From: Kribbella sp. VKM Ac-2569
Lineage (GTDB): Bacteria > Actinomycetota > Actinomycetes > Propionibacteriales > Kribbellaceae
Assembly: GCF_004216905.1 (NCBI RefSeq)
Contig: NZ_SGXJ01000010.1
Coordinates: 85,549-149,548 of the forward strand
Length of the DNA: 64,000 bases
Direction: 5' to 3'
Shown: positions 34,180 through 41,954 of the stretch, in pieces
How the letters are laid out: each line of letters opens with the position of its first letter
How positions within the stretch are numbered: the stretch's first letter is position 1
Position numbers and translations under genes: made by a program
Notes under the pieces: generated by a model
Seen by the model: only the letters and a program-made list of their open reading frames with translations
Told to the model about the DNA's origin: nothing
Database searches by the model: none

Positions 34180-35565
34180 ATGAGGGCAGCCGACTTGCAC
34201 GCCATCCCACTCTTCGCCGGGTTGACCGATGCGCAGCTGGACGAGCTGATCGACGGCAGCACCGAGGTGTCGATCGAGCGCGGCGTCGACCTGTTCCACG
34301 AGGGCGAACCCGCCGACTTCTGGTGGGTGTTGGTCGACGGCGCGATCTCTTTGCACCGCAAGATCGGCCGCGAGGACACCGTGCTGGGCAAGATGGACGT
34401 CCCGGGCCGCTGGGCCGGCGGGTTCCGCGCGTGGGACGAGCACGGCCTGTACCTCGCCAGCGGCCGCGGTCTGGCCGAAGGACGAGTACTGCGGGTGCCG
34501 GCCGATGTACTGCGGGAGCGGATCGACGACTGGTTCCCGCTCGCCGGGCACCTGATCAAGGGCGTGTACGGGACCGCACGGGCGATCGAGTCGACGGCCC
34601 GGCAGCGCGAGTCGCTGATCACGCTCGGCACGTTGGCGGCCGGGCTGGCGCACGAGATCAACAACCCCGCCGCGGCCGCCGCACGCTCGGTCAGCGCACT
34701 CGACACCGCGTGCGTCACGCTGCTGTCGGCGCTGCGCGGGCTCGCGGAAGGCGAGGCAACGGCCGCGCAGTTCAGTGCGCTCGACGAGCTGCGGCTCGAG
34801 CTCGGCTTGGGTACGGCGGCGCCGGATCCGGTGGACCTCGCCGATCACGAGAACACCATCGCGGACTGGCTCGACGACCACGGCGTCGACCGGTCGTGGT
34901 TCATCGCGCCCCCGCTCGCCGCGGCCGGCACGAGCGTGGACTGGTGCGAGCGCGCGGCGGGCGTACTAGGCGATGCGCTGGAGCCCGGCCTCGAATGGGT
35001 GGCCAGCACGTTGTCGGTCGCAACGCTGCTCAGCGAGGTGAAGGAGTCGACGCGGCGGATCACCGAGCTGGTGGCCGCGGTCCGCTCGTACTCGCAGATG
35101 GACCGCGGCTCGATCCAGACGATCGACGTCACCGAGGGCATCGAGAGCACGCTCGTGATGCTCGGGCACAAGCTCCGCGACGGCGTCGAAGTGGTTCGCG
35201 CGTACGGCGCCGGCGTACCCCGGATCGATGCGTACGCCGGCGAACTCAACCAGGTGTGGACCAACCTGATCGACAACGCGGTCGACGCGATGGAAGGCGC
35301 CGGCACGTTGCGGATCACGACCCGAACCGACGGCGACCGGATCGTGGTCGAGTTCACCGACACCGGTCCCGGGATGCCGCCGGAGGTCGCGGCCCGCGCG
35401 TTCGAGCCGTTCTACACGACCAAGGACGTCGGCAAGGGCACCGGTCTGGGCCTCGACATCGCGCAACGGATCGTCGCCGAACACCACGGCGGCACGATCG
35501 GCATCACGTCCCGCCCAGGCGAGACCACGGTCCAGGTCCGACTACCGCACCAACCGCCAAGCTGA
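34180..35565 (+). CDS. Histidine kinase with cyclic-nucleotide-binding domain
   Basis: 461 residues from ATG 34180; a TTG at 34150 would overlap the previous gene. Residues ~8-110 form a cNMP-binding domain (IPLFAGLTDAQLDELIDGS; RGVDLFHEGEPADFWWVLVDGAI). The phospho-acceptor H158 is in GLAHEINNPAAAA, followed by a long helical insert and a HATPase with NLIDNAVDAM, TDTGPGM and GTGLGLDIA. No membrane segment is seen, so it is a soluble sensor kinase. It probably phosphorylates the receiver of the FAD protein encoded just upstream. The effector nucleotide may be cAMP/cGMP or none; key Arg residues of the pocket are not obvious. Confidence 0.9.
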   Translation: MRAADLHAIPLFAGLTDAQLDELIDGSTEVSIERGVDLFHEGEPADFWWVLVDGAISLHRKIGREDTVLGKMDVPGRWAGGFRAWDEHGLYLASGRGLAEGRVLRVPADVLRERIDDWFPLAGHLIKGVYGTARAIESTARQRESLITLGTLAAGLAHEINNPAAAAARSVSALDTACVTLLSALRGLAEGEATAAQFSALDELRLELGLGTAAPDPVDLADHENTIADWLDDHGVDRSWFIAPPLAAAGTSVDWCERAAGVLGDALEPGLEWVASTLSVATLLSEVKESTRRITELVAAVRSYSQMDRGSIQTIDVTEGIESTLVMLGHKLRDGVEVVRAYGAGVPRIDAYAGELNQVWTNLIDNAVDAMEGAGTLRITTRTDGDRIVVEFTDTGPGMPPEVAARAFEPFYTTKDVGKGTGLGLDIAQRIVAEHHGGTIGITSRPGETTVQVRLPHQPPS

Positions 35566-35567
35566 GA

Positions 35568-36152
35568 TCAGGTGTCGTGTTCGAGGATGCGGACGCGGGG
35601 CACCTTCAGGAGCTTGCGTGCCTTGGTGGTCCAGTCGGAGCACACGAACGATGCTGCGGTCTCCGGCCAGGCGACCACCACGACCTCTTGGCTCTTGGTG
35701 GTCTTCACCATCTGCATCAGCGCCAGCAGCACCTCGCCGTGCGTGATGGAGACGTGCACCGGGTAGCCGCTCGCCGCCCGGAGCTGCCGGGAGCTGTGCT
35801 CGATCACTGAGGCGAGATCGACGGCCGGGTCGGCGAGGGTCGCCGTCGGTGTTCCGCCCTGTGTTCCACGCTGTGTTCGACTCTGCGCTCGGTCAACTGT
35901 TGCCGGCGGGCTGATGCGCGCCGACGCCACTGTCGCCGAGCCGACCACGGACGCCGCACCGGTTAGGCCGGCCACGTCCGCGAACGTCGATCCCAGCAAC
36001 GCCATCGGACCGCCGAACCCGCTCTCCGGATGACTGGAGACCAGCAGGTGGTAGTCCACGGTGTCTTCGAGCCTTGCATGCAGGGCGGCAACGCGGCGCG
36101 CGTCGCCCTCGCTCATCTCCCGCTCGATGAGCACCACCACGTCGTACGTCAT
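35568..36152 (-). CDS. Conserved hypothetical protein, 194 aa
   Basis: Start at ATG 36152, with AGGGAG upstream, giving MTYDVVVLIEREMSEGDARRV. The N-terminal and C-terminal parts (YPVHVSITHGEVLLALMQMV; QEVVVVAWPETAASFVCSDW) alternate strands and helices like a universal-stress or Rossmann-type fold, separated by a Thr/Gln/Arg-rich linker near 95-120. It follows the RING gene in the same direction, 126 bases downstream, and could be in the same unit. Function unknown. Confidence 0.6.
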   Translation of the reverse strand: MTYDVVVLIEREMSEGDARRVAALHARLEDTVDYHLLVSSHPESGFGGPMALLGSTFADVAGLTGAASVVGSATVASARISPPATVDRAQSRTQRGTQGGTPTATLADPAVDLASVIEHSSRQLRAASGYPVHVSITHGEVLLALMQMVKTTKSQEVVVVAWPETAASFVCSDWTTKARKLLKVPRVRILEHDT

Positions 36153-36278
36153 TCGTGGCTCCCTTCGCGTCAATTCCGTTGTACTCCTGCCGGGGACCGG
36201 TCCAAAGCACCAGCCCCACGTCCGTCACGGAATTGTCAATTTCTTCTCAGGCTCCTGCCAGACACGCCCGACCGCAGG

Positions 36279-38861
36279 TCATGAAGCAGGGGAGCTTGCC
36301 CCGAGGCTGGCACGAGCGCGGGTGTCGGGGGCCAGGCTCGACAGCAGGTACGGCGCGTCGATGAGCGACAGGCTCGCGCCGTCGAGGAGACGCGGATGCA
36401 GCGCGTACACTTCCGCACCCGCGCGCGGCGTGATGTCACCGGTCAGAACCGCGACGAAATCGGCGCGTTTCACCGCGTCCTCGTCCCAGCTCCGGTCCGG
36501 CTCCAACCGCGCGACGACCCGCCGCACGAACGTCGCCAACTCCTCGGCCGGGTCACGGACGTAGCCGACGACCGACCCGTCGGCGCACCGGACCGCGATC
36601 TCGTCGGACCGGGCCGCCGCGTGCCAGCAGCAGATCTCCCACAGGCTCACCCGGTCGCCGGACCCGTGCACCTCTTCCAGCGTCGCCGCCATCAGCCCGA
36701 GATGACCGCCGTACCTCGCGATGTTGTGACCGTATCCGGCCGCGCCTAGGTTCACGTCGTACCAGCGCAACTCCTTGGTCTGCAGGTCGACGCCGAACGG
36801 CATCAGGATCTTCGCCGGCCCGGCTAGGTCGAAGCGGTCCTCGACCGCCGCCGGATCGAACAGCCCGTTCGGTTGCCGCAGCACGCCCACGAAGCCGCGC
36901 TCCAGCTCGTCGAACGGTACGTCGTTGTAGCTGAACACCACTGGCAGCAGATAGCGACCGCCGACGCGGCGCACCGCCCGCAGATCGATGTCCACGAACT
37001 CCGTCGAGCCGTCGGGGCCCGGCGCGGACGTCAGATCGCCGGAATGCACCAGCGCGTCCTGGTCGAACCGCAGCCGGGTGTAGTCGCACAGCCCGACGAA
37101 GGCCCACTCTTCGTCGAACACCGCCACGGACAGGTCGAGATCGATCCGCTGCCCTCGCGGCTCGACCCAGTGCAGGAACAGCCGCAGCAGCTCGTCCTGC
37201 GGGATCGGCACCGCACTGCCCCGCGTCATCCGCAGCAGGCTCGACGACGCGTTCCGCTCCGAGCCGGGCGCGGCCATCCGGGACAGCTCCTCGTCCAGGA
37301 ACACCCGCCGCCAGCGCGGCAATCCCGTTGCCCGGCGCAACATTTCTCCGGTCAGTACGCCGGACAGCTCGACGGCGAGCGCACTGGGCAACGGCTCCCG
37401 GTCGTCGACCGACGTCCAGATCCGGGCGGTCCCGCCGCGCGGGAAGAACAGCCGCAGATCGCCAGGCGGCGTGCGGACCTGGCCGAGGGCGGCCGTGATG
37501 ACGGCCGGAGAGACGTCCGACACCGCGGTCGTCACGGCGTCGACGAGCTCCGCGTGCTGATCCGGCGGGAGCGCACGCGCCAGCTGAACAAGACGGCGTA
37601 CCAACTCGCCGGGACGCTGCCGCAGCAGGTCGAGCGCCTGCTCCGGGCGCCCCTGCGTGAAGGCGCCTTCGACGCGCGAGCTGAAAGTGCTCATCACTAG
37701 CCGCCCGCTGTCCACCCGCACCAGCGGATGCCGCGAAACCTCGCCCGCCACTGCCCGTCCGGCCGGCGTGCCAAGATCCAGATCGGTACGGCGGAGGACC
37801 GCGAACGCCAGCGCGGCGACCGGGAAGCGGGTGGCGAACTCGAACGGATGCAGGTTCTCCCCGATCCGTTTCCACGCACGCTCGTGGCGCAGCATGTCCT
37901 CCACCAGGGTCTCGACCGGCAGCCGGTCGAGACGCTCCAGCACCAGCCGTCGAGTTGCCCGCGACAACGACTTCCGCCGGGCCGACGGCGTCCGCAGTCC
38001 GGGGTCCGCGTCCATCAAGGCGTAGACCAGCCGCAGTACGTCGGTGGCGGTGTCGGCGCGATCGATCAGCTCGGGATCGTCGGCGAGGAAGTGCGCGATG
38101 ACCAGCGCACGGGTCTCGCGGACCGGGATGTCAGCGGGGATCCAGGCCGAACTCGCGCCGTTGAGCAGCACCTGCAGGTCCGCGCGGTCCGCGGCGGACA
38201 AGGGTGCGCGCCGCGCCAGCAGGGCACCGACGGTCTGGCGGACCGAGTCGGCCGTTGCCAGCGAGAGCAGTCGCAGGCGATCCGAACGGACATGCGCCTG
38301 CGGCTCCTCGACCGGCGACGGTTTGAGGAACGGATCCTTCGGGTCGATGCGCCGCAGACACAGCGGACAGGCGCTGAGATCGGTGCCGTCCCAGCACGTG
38401 CGGCAGACCAGGTGCGCGCACGGGGAGACCGCGTGCACGGAGGTCGTGTCGCCGCAGAGCACGCACGGCTGCTCGGGCTCCTGCAGCAGGCGGGCGAAGA
38501 CGCGGTTCACGTAGAAGGTCTCGGTGTTTCCCGGCACGCTCTCCGGGAAGCCCCGGAACAACGGCGTGTGCTTGGCGTCGAACCCGGACTCGGCGTCGAG
38601 CAGGTCGAGCAGCGCACTGCCGAAACCGGCCAGCGCGGGCGCCGACAGGGCGGCGCAATGCCGGTACAGACCGACCGAGAGCAGGAGACCGCGCTGGATC
38701 AGGTCCGCCTGGAGCGCGGACAGGCCCGCCTGGATCGTGAGCGGTCGGCGCAGCCACTGCCAGGCGGAGCGACGTACCGGTGGGGTGAGGGCGGTGGCGT
38801 CGACGAGCCGGCGGCGGCGCAGCAGGACAGCAGCTTGCGGATCCGCTGGTTGGCCCGGCAT
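36279..38861 (-). CDS. RING-domain protein of the MXAN_6230/SCO0854 type
   Basis: 860 residues from ATG 38861, which has GGGGAG upstream. A classic C3HC4 RING is present: C133, C136, C148, H150, C153, C156, C165, C168 (PCVLCGDTT...CAHLVCRTCW...CPLCLRR), unusual for a bacterium. The N-terminal helical part and the ~650 residues after the RING match the MXAN_6230/SCO0854 family, whose function is not known. The C-terminal half has beta-rich stretches. It lies downstream of a small peptide gene and its terminator. An E3-like role is only a guess, since no E1/E2 gene is visible here. Confidence 0.85.
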   Translation of the reverse strand: MPGQPADPQAAVLLRRRRLVDATALTPPVRRSAWQWLRRPLTIQAGLSALQADLIQRGLLLSVGLYRHCAALSAPALAGFGSALLDLLDAESGFDAKHTPLFRGFPESVPGNTETFYVNRVFARLLQEPEQPCVLCGDTTSVHAVSPCAHLVCRTCWDGTDLSACPLCLRRIDPKDPFLKPSPVEEPQAHVRSDRLRLLSLATADSVRQTVGALLARRAPLSAADRADLQVLLNGASSAWIPADIPVRETRALVIAHFLADDPELIDRADTATDVLRLVYALMDADPGLRTPSARRKSLSRATRRLVLERLDRLPVETLVEDMLRHERAWKRIGENLHPFEFATRFPVAALAFAVLRRTDLDLGTPAGRAVAGEVSRHPLVRVDSGRLVMSTFSSRVEGAFTQGRPEQALDLLRQRPGELVRRLVQLARALPPDQHAELVDAVTTAVSDVSPAVITAALGQVRTPPGDLRLFFPRGGTARIWTSVDDREPLPSALAVELSGVLTGEMLRRATGLPRWRRVFLDEELSRMAAPGSERNASSSLLRMTRGSAVPIPQDELLRLFLHWVEPRGQRIDLDLSVAVFDEEWAFVGLCDYTRLRFDQDALVHSGDLTSAPGPDGSTEFVDIDLRAVRRVGGRYLLPVVFSYNDVPFDELERGFVGVLRQPNGLFDPAAVEDRFDLAGPAKILMPFGVDLQTKELRWYDVNLGAAGYGHNIARYGGHLGLMAATLEEVHGSGDRVSLWEICCWHAAARSDEIAVRCADGSVVGYVRDPAEELATFVRRVVARLEPDRSWDEDAVKRADFVAVLTGDITPRAGAEVYALHPRLLDGASLSLIDAPYLLSSLAPDTRARASLGASSPAS

Positions 38862-39036
38862 GCCGTCTCCCCACTGACGTCCTTCACTTACGAGGGCGCC
38901 AGGGGCGGAGAGCGGACGCGCTACTTGGCCTGGTGAAGGAGAAGGAAGCACGTCCAGGAGCCGCCCCTGGCACTGAGAACGCTACCGGGCGCCACCGACA
39001 GTTTCCGGCCGACCGCAGAGGGGCTGAAAAGAAGAG

Positions 39037-39084
39037 CTCCGGTAGCAAGGTCGGGGCCGCCCCGCCCAGACCTCGCTACCGGAG
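39037..39084 (-). terminator. Intrinsic terminator of the small-peptide gene
   Basis: On the minus strand, CTCCGGTAGCGAGGTC and GACCTTGCTACCGGAG pair at 15 of 16 positions around a GC-rich 16-base loop that can extend the stem. CTCTTCTTTTC follows, a T-rich tail. Orientation and tail make it a terminator for a transcript coming from 39418, and not for the divergent GGDEF gene. Confidence 0.75.
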
Positions 39085-39310
39085 ATCTCCAGAGTAGAAC
39101 GTTCACCCAAATCGCGCGCCACCGGGTCCCCGATTCGTTGCCGAACTGGCACTGATGCGCCGCGCCGATCACCCTCGGCAGGCGCCATGCCACGGATAGT
39201 AATTGGCATAGTCCGTGGATAATCCCGGTGCGGTCATTTGTCGAACTCCCGCGTTTAAGCGGTGAACGATTTCTGTGGAATGTAAGAAAAAGGTAAAGAA
39301 ATACCGCTCG

Positions 39311-39418
39311 TCACCAGTCGTTGCCGCCACCGGTGAACCAGTCATTGCCACCGGTGAACCAGTCGTTACCGCCGAGGCCGTCGGTGCCGGTACGGACGGG
39401 GAGCGCTGAGATCTGCAT
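39311..39418 (-). CDS. Short peptide with NDW repeats, possible RiPP precursor
   Basis: 35 residues from ATG 39418, with GAAGGG ten bases upstream. After an ordinary N-terminus (MQISALPVRTGTDG) the peptide consists of repeats: GGNDWFTGG, GNDWFTGG and a C-terminal GGNDW. About 80% of third positions are G or C, as in the real genes nearby, and synonymous changes (AAC/AAT) occur between repeats, which argues for selection on the peptide. It is followed by an intrinsic terminator, so it may be a self-contained transcript. Possible roles: a ribosomally made, modified peptide with Trp/Asp-rich core; an RTX-like calcium motif (GGND); or a leader peptide. No modification enzyme is adjacent apart from the RING protein downstream. 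In the 680-base gap between the RING and GGDEF genes I see nothing else with support. Confidence 0.65.
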   Translation of the reverse strand: MQISALPVRTGTDGLGGNDWFTGGNDWFTGGGNDW

Positions 39419-39474
39419 GATTTTCGACCCTTCTTGGTGCTGACCAACTGGTGGAATGGCCCGGGCATCCGGGT

Positions 39475-39493
39475 GACCTGACGTGAACAGGTC
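39475..39493. promoter_or_regulatory. Operator-like inverted repeat
   Basis: GACCTG and CAGGTC are separated by seven bases, between the divergent peptide and GGDEF genes. The 6-base perfect arms suggest a dimeric regulator site, but no family is indicated. Confidence 0.35.
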
Positions 39494-39542
39494 GTTACTA
39501 TGAACGCATAACCGCTCAGATCGACCGCATGTGAGGCTGACG

Positions 39543-40886
39543 ATGATTCTGATCGGTCGGAGCAGCTGGGTGCTACCTCGGCAATGGAAGCTCTGGTCGT
39601 TGCCGAGGACCGCGTTGGCTTATGTGCTCGCGATTGATTTGATTGCGCTGACGATTACCACACTCGCGGTCCGGAGCACGCTGAGCGGCCCGAATTCGGG
39701 GGTCCGGCATTCGGAGTGGGTGGCCTTCGCCGTACTGGCCGTGGCGTCGACCATGCACCTGGAGTTTGCCCGCGGAATCGAGCGCCGACGCGAGCTGGCG
39801 GCCAACACCTCGCCGCACACCAACCTGAAGTGCCTGTGGATCTTCGCGGCCCTGCTGTTGCTCCCGCTGTCGCTGGTCGTCCCGCTGGTCGTGCTGGCCT
39901 ACACCTACTCCTGGTTCCGCGTATACGGCCGGACCGTCGCGCACCGCAAGGTCTTCTCTACCGCGACGTACGTCCTGGCCAGCGCCGCGGCGGCCGCCGT
40001 ACTGCGTGCAGGTGGTCTGCTGGACGCTCCGCGCGTCCCTACCGGTTTCTGGACGCTGCTGGTCGTTCTGGCCGCGGCCGCGACCTGGTGGCTGGTGAAC
40101 TACGCACTGGTGATCGGAGCGATCCTGCTCTCCACCCCGGACGCCACTGCGCGTGACGCGCTCGGTGAGCTGTCGGACCAGATCGTCGTGTGCGCCGGGC
40201 TCGGTCTGGGCGTAGCGATCGCTGCGGTGCAGACGTCGTACCCCTGGGTCGTTCCTGTGCTCATGGTGACGGTGCTGGCGCTGCACAGGGACCTGCTGCT
40301 CCCGCAGTACCAGCGGGCCGCCGGCATCGACTCCACGACCGGTCTGGCCACTTCGTCGTACTGGGCGAGCGCAGTGCCCGCAGAGCTCGCTCGTGCGGAC
40401 ACGCTGCGCAGCACGGTCGGTCTGCTGATGCTGGACCTGGACAGGTTCAAGGAGATCAACGACACCTACGGTCACCCGGCTGGCGACGAGGCACTGCGTG
40501 CTGCCGGTGAGGCGATCCGTGCGGAGGTGCGAAACGGCGATCTGGTCGCGCGGGTCGGTGGAGACGAACTGGCGGTGCTGCTGCCCGGCGCGTTCGAGTC
40601 CGAGGTGCTGGAGATCGCGGAGCGGATCAGAGCGCGGCTCGTGACCCTCACGGTCTCGGTCAGTACGACGGACAGGGGTACGGCGACGCTCGACGGCGTA
40701 CCGGCATCGTTCGGCGCGGCCGTCTACCCGGCTGTCGCGAACACGATGGACCAGCTGATCCTGGCCGCCGACGACGCACTGCTGCGGGCGAAGCGGTCCG
40801 GGCGGAACCAGATCGTGGTCGCCCGCCCGAACCACTCCGAAAAGCTGCAGCCTGACGAGCCTGCCGAACAGACCGTCAGCGACTGA
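39543..40886 (+). CDS. Membrane-bound GGDEF diguanylate cyclase
   Basis: 447 residues from ATG 39543, with GAGG seven bases upstream; GTG 39531 is an in-frame alternative. About six to eight hydrophobic segments occupy residues 20-245 (e.g. LWIFAALLLLPLSLVVPLVVL). A GGDEF domain follows from about 265: GLLMLDLDRFKEINDTYGHPAGDEAL, then the active motif GGDELAVLL. The motif is GGDEL, which is compatible with cyclase activity. It makes cyclic di-GMP from GTP at the membrane. An RxxD inhibitory site is not evident. Confidence 0.9.
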   Translation: MILIGRSSWVLPRQWKLWSLPRTALAYVLAIDLIALTITTLAVRSTLSGPNSGVRHSEWVAFAVLAVASTMHLEFARGIERRRELAANTSPHTNLKCLWIFAALLLLPLSLVVPLVVLAYTYSWFRVYGRTVAHRKVFSTATYVLASAAAAAVLRAGGLLDAPRVPTGFWTLLVVLAAAATWWLVNYALVIGAILLSTPDATARDALGELSDQIVVCAGLGLGVAIAAVQTSYPWVVPVLMVTVLALHRDLLLPQYQRAAGIDSTTGLATSSYWASAVPAELARADTLRSTVGLLMLDLDRFKEINDTYGHPAGDEALRAAGEAIRAEVRNGDLVARVGGDELAVLLPGAFESEVLEIAERIRARLVTLTVSVSTTDRGTATLDGVPASFGAAVYPAVANTMDQLILAADDALLRAKRSGRNQIVVARPNHSEKLQPDEPAEQTVSD

Positions 40887-41850
40887 CCTCGATCAGCGCC
40901 TTGCCGCGCAGCGTACGGTTCTCGAGCGCCCGGTGCGCGTCCGCCACGTGGTCGAGGTCGTAGACCTGGTCGATGACCGGCTTCAGGTCCCCGACTGCCG
41001 CCCGAGCGATCACGGCGGCGCCGGTGACCGACGTCGTCGTCGAGTCGGCACGCAGGTCCATGATGCCCTTCACGGTGAGGCCGCGCCGCTCGACCTCGGC
41101 GGCGTCGTACGGCGCGAAGCTGCCGCTCGGCGCCCCGTGGGCGGAGATCCAGCCGCCGTCCTTGACCACGCTGAACGCGGTCGCGCCCAGCTCGCCGCCG
41201 GCGCCTTCGAACACGATGCCGGCACCGTGGCCGTTCGTTGCCTCAAGCACTAACTTCTCCCAGCCCGGCTTGCCGTAGTCGATCAGTACGTCGGCGCCCT
41301 GGGCCCGGCTGAGTTCGAGCTTCTCGTCGCCGCGGGCGGCCGCGATGACGTGGGCTCCGGCCTTGTGCGCCAACTGGATCAGCAGCAGGCCCATTCCGCC
41401 GGCGGATGCGGTGATCAGGACGTCCTGCCCGGCCATCGGCGGCGCGAGTTCCTCGAGCATGAGGGCCGTGAAGCCGTCGCCGTACACCGCGACCGCGGTC
41501 CGCAGGTCGAGTTCGGGCGGTACCTCGACCAGATCGGTCGTGGTCAGGGCCAGCTCCGCATGAGCGCCGAAGGCCACGCCGCGACCCACGACGGTCTTGC
41601 CGATCCAGTCCTCCGATACGTCGGGACCCACCGCCCGGACCCGTCCGCCGAGGTTGCTACCGGTGACGTACGGCGCCTGCACGTCGAAGAACTCGCCGTG
41701 ATGACCCCGGCGGATCGCGGTCTCGACGAAGATCACGTCCGCAATGCCGACCTCGACAAGCACCTGCCCCGCGGCGGGCTCGGGAGCCGGGACCTCGCGG
41801 GTCTCGATCACGTCCGGACCGCCGAACGCGGTCACTACTGCTGCACGCAT
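40876..41850 (-). CDS. Quinone oxidoreductase-like MDR alcohol dehydrogenase
   Basis: 324 residues from ATG 41850 (GGAG nine bases upstream); GTG 41856 is too close to the ribosome site. It lacks the zinc ligands of classical alcohol dehydrogenases and has the NADPH loop SAGGMGLLLIQLAHKAGAHVIAAAR, as in quinone reductases. It reduces quinones or enones with NADPH. Convergent with the GGDEF gene (11-base overlap of ends) and divergent from the SNF2 gene. A SoxR/MerR-type dyad between the divergent starts fits a redox-inducible gene. Confidence 0.9.
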   Translation of the reverse strand: MRAAVVTAFGGPDVIETREVPAPEPAAGQVLVEVGIADVIFVETAIRRGHHGEFFDVQAPYVTGSNLGGRVRAVGPDVSEDWIGKTVVGRGVAFGAHAELALTTTDLVEVPPELDLRTAVAVYGDGFTALMLEELAPPMAGQDVLITASAGGMGLLLIQLAHKAGAHVIAAARGDEKLELSRAQGADVLIDYGKPGWEKLVLEATNGHGAGIVFEGAGGELGATAFSVVKDGGWISAHGAPSGSFAPYDAAEVERRGLTVKGIMDLRADSTTTSVTGAAVIARAAVGDLKPVIDQVYDLDHVADAHRALENRTLRGKALIEVSR

Positions 41851-41893
41851 ATTCACACTCTCCGGTTGTCTACTTGAACCACCGAGCCTGCAA

Positions 41894-41911
41894 CCTCAAC
41901 ACTGGTTCAGG
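41894..41911 (-). promoter_or_regulatory. SoxR/MerR-like operator within promoter spacer
   Basis: CCTCAACACTGGTTCAGG matches the 18-base SoxR-type form CCTCAA-N6-TTGAGG with one change. On the minus strand a TTGACC -35 (41915-41910) overlaps the dyad, and a long 19-base spacer leads to a weak -10. This is the layout used by MerR-family activators, and the downstream gene is a quinone reductase. Confidence 0.6.
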
Positions 41912-41954
41912 TCAAGTCCGAGGATTGTCGGAGGTGCGGCGTACTGTGCGGGGC

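Noticed and set aside
32466..34718. A 750-codon minus-strand open frame
   Set aside because: Shadow of the receiver-flavoprotein gene and the kinase start on the plus strand.
39169..39237. A 22-codon second small peptide (MTAPGLSTDY...)
   Set aside because: GGGAG stands upstream, but codon bias is weak and nothing else supports it; left out of the feature list.
39169..39468. A 99-codon minus-strand frame covering the NDW peptide
   Set aside because: It reads the repeat in a different frame (TGSPVA), begins without a ribosome site and lacks G/C third-position bias; the 35-codon frame is better.
41874..41954. An upstream N-terminal extension of the SNF2 protein
   Set aside because: The extra 27 codons run through the divergent promoter and the SoxR-like dyad; the ATG at 41955 begins the conserved part.
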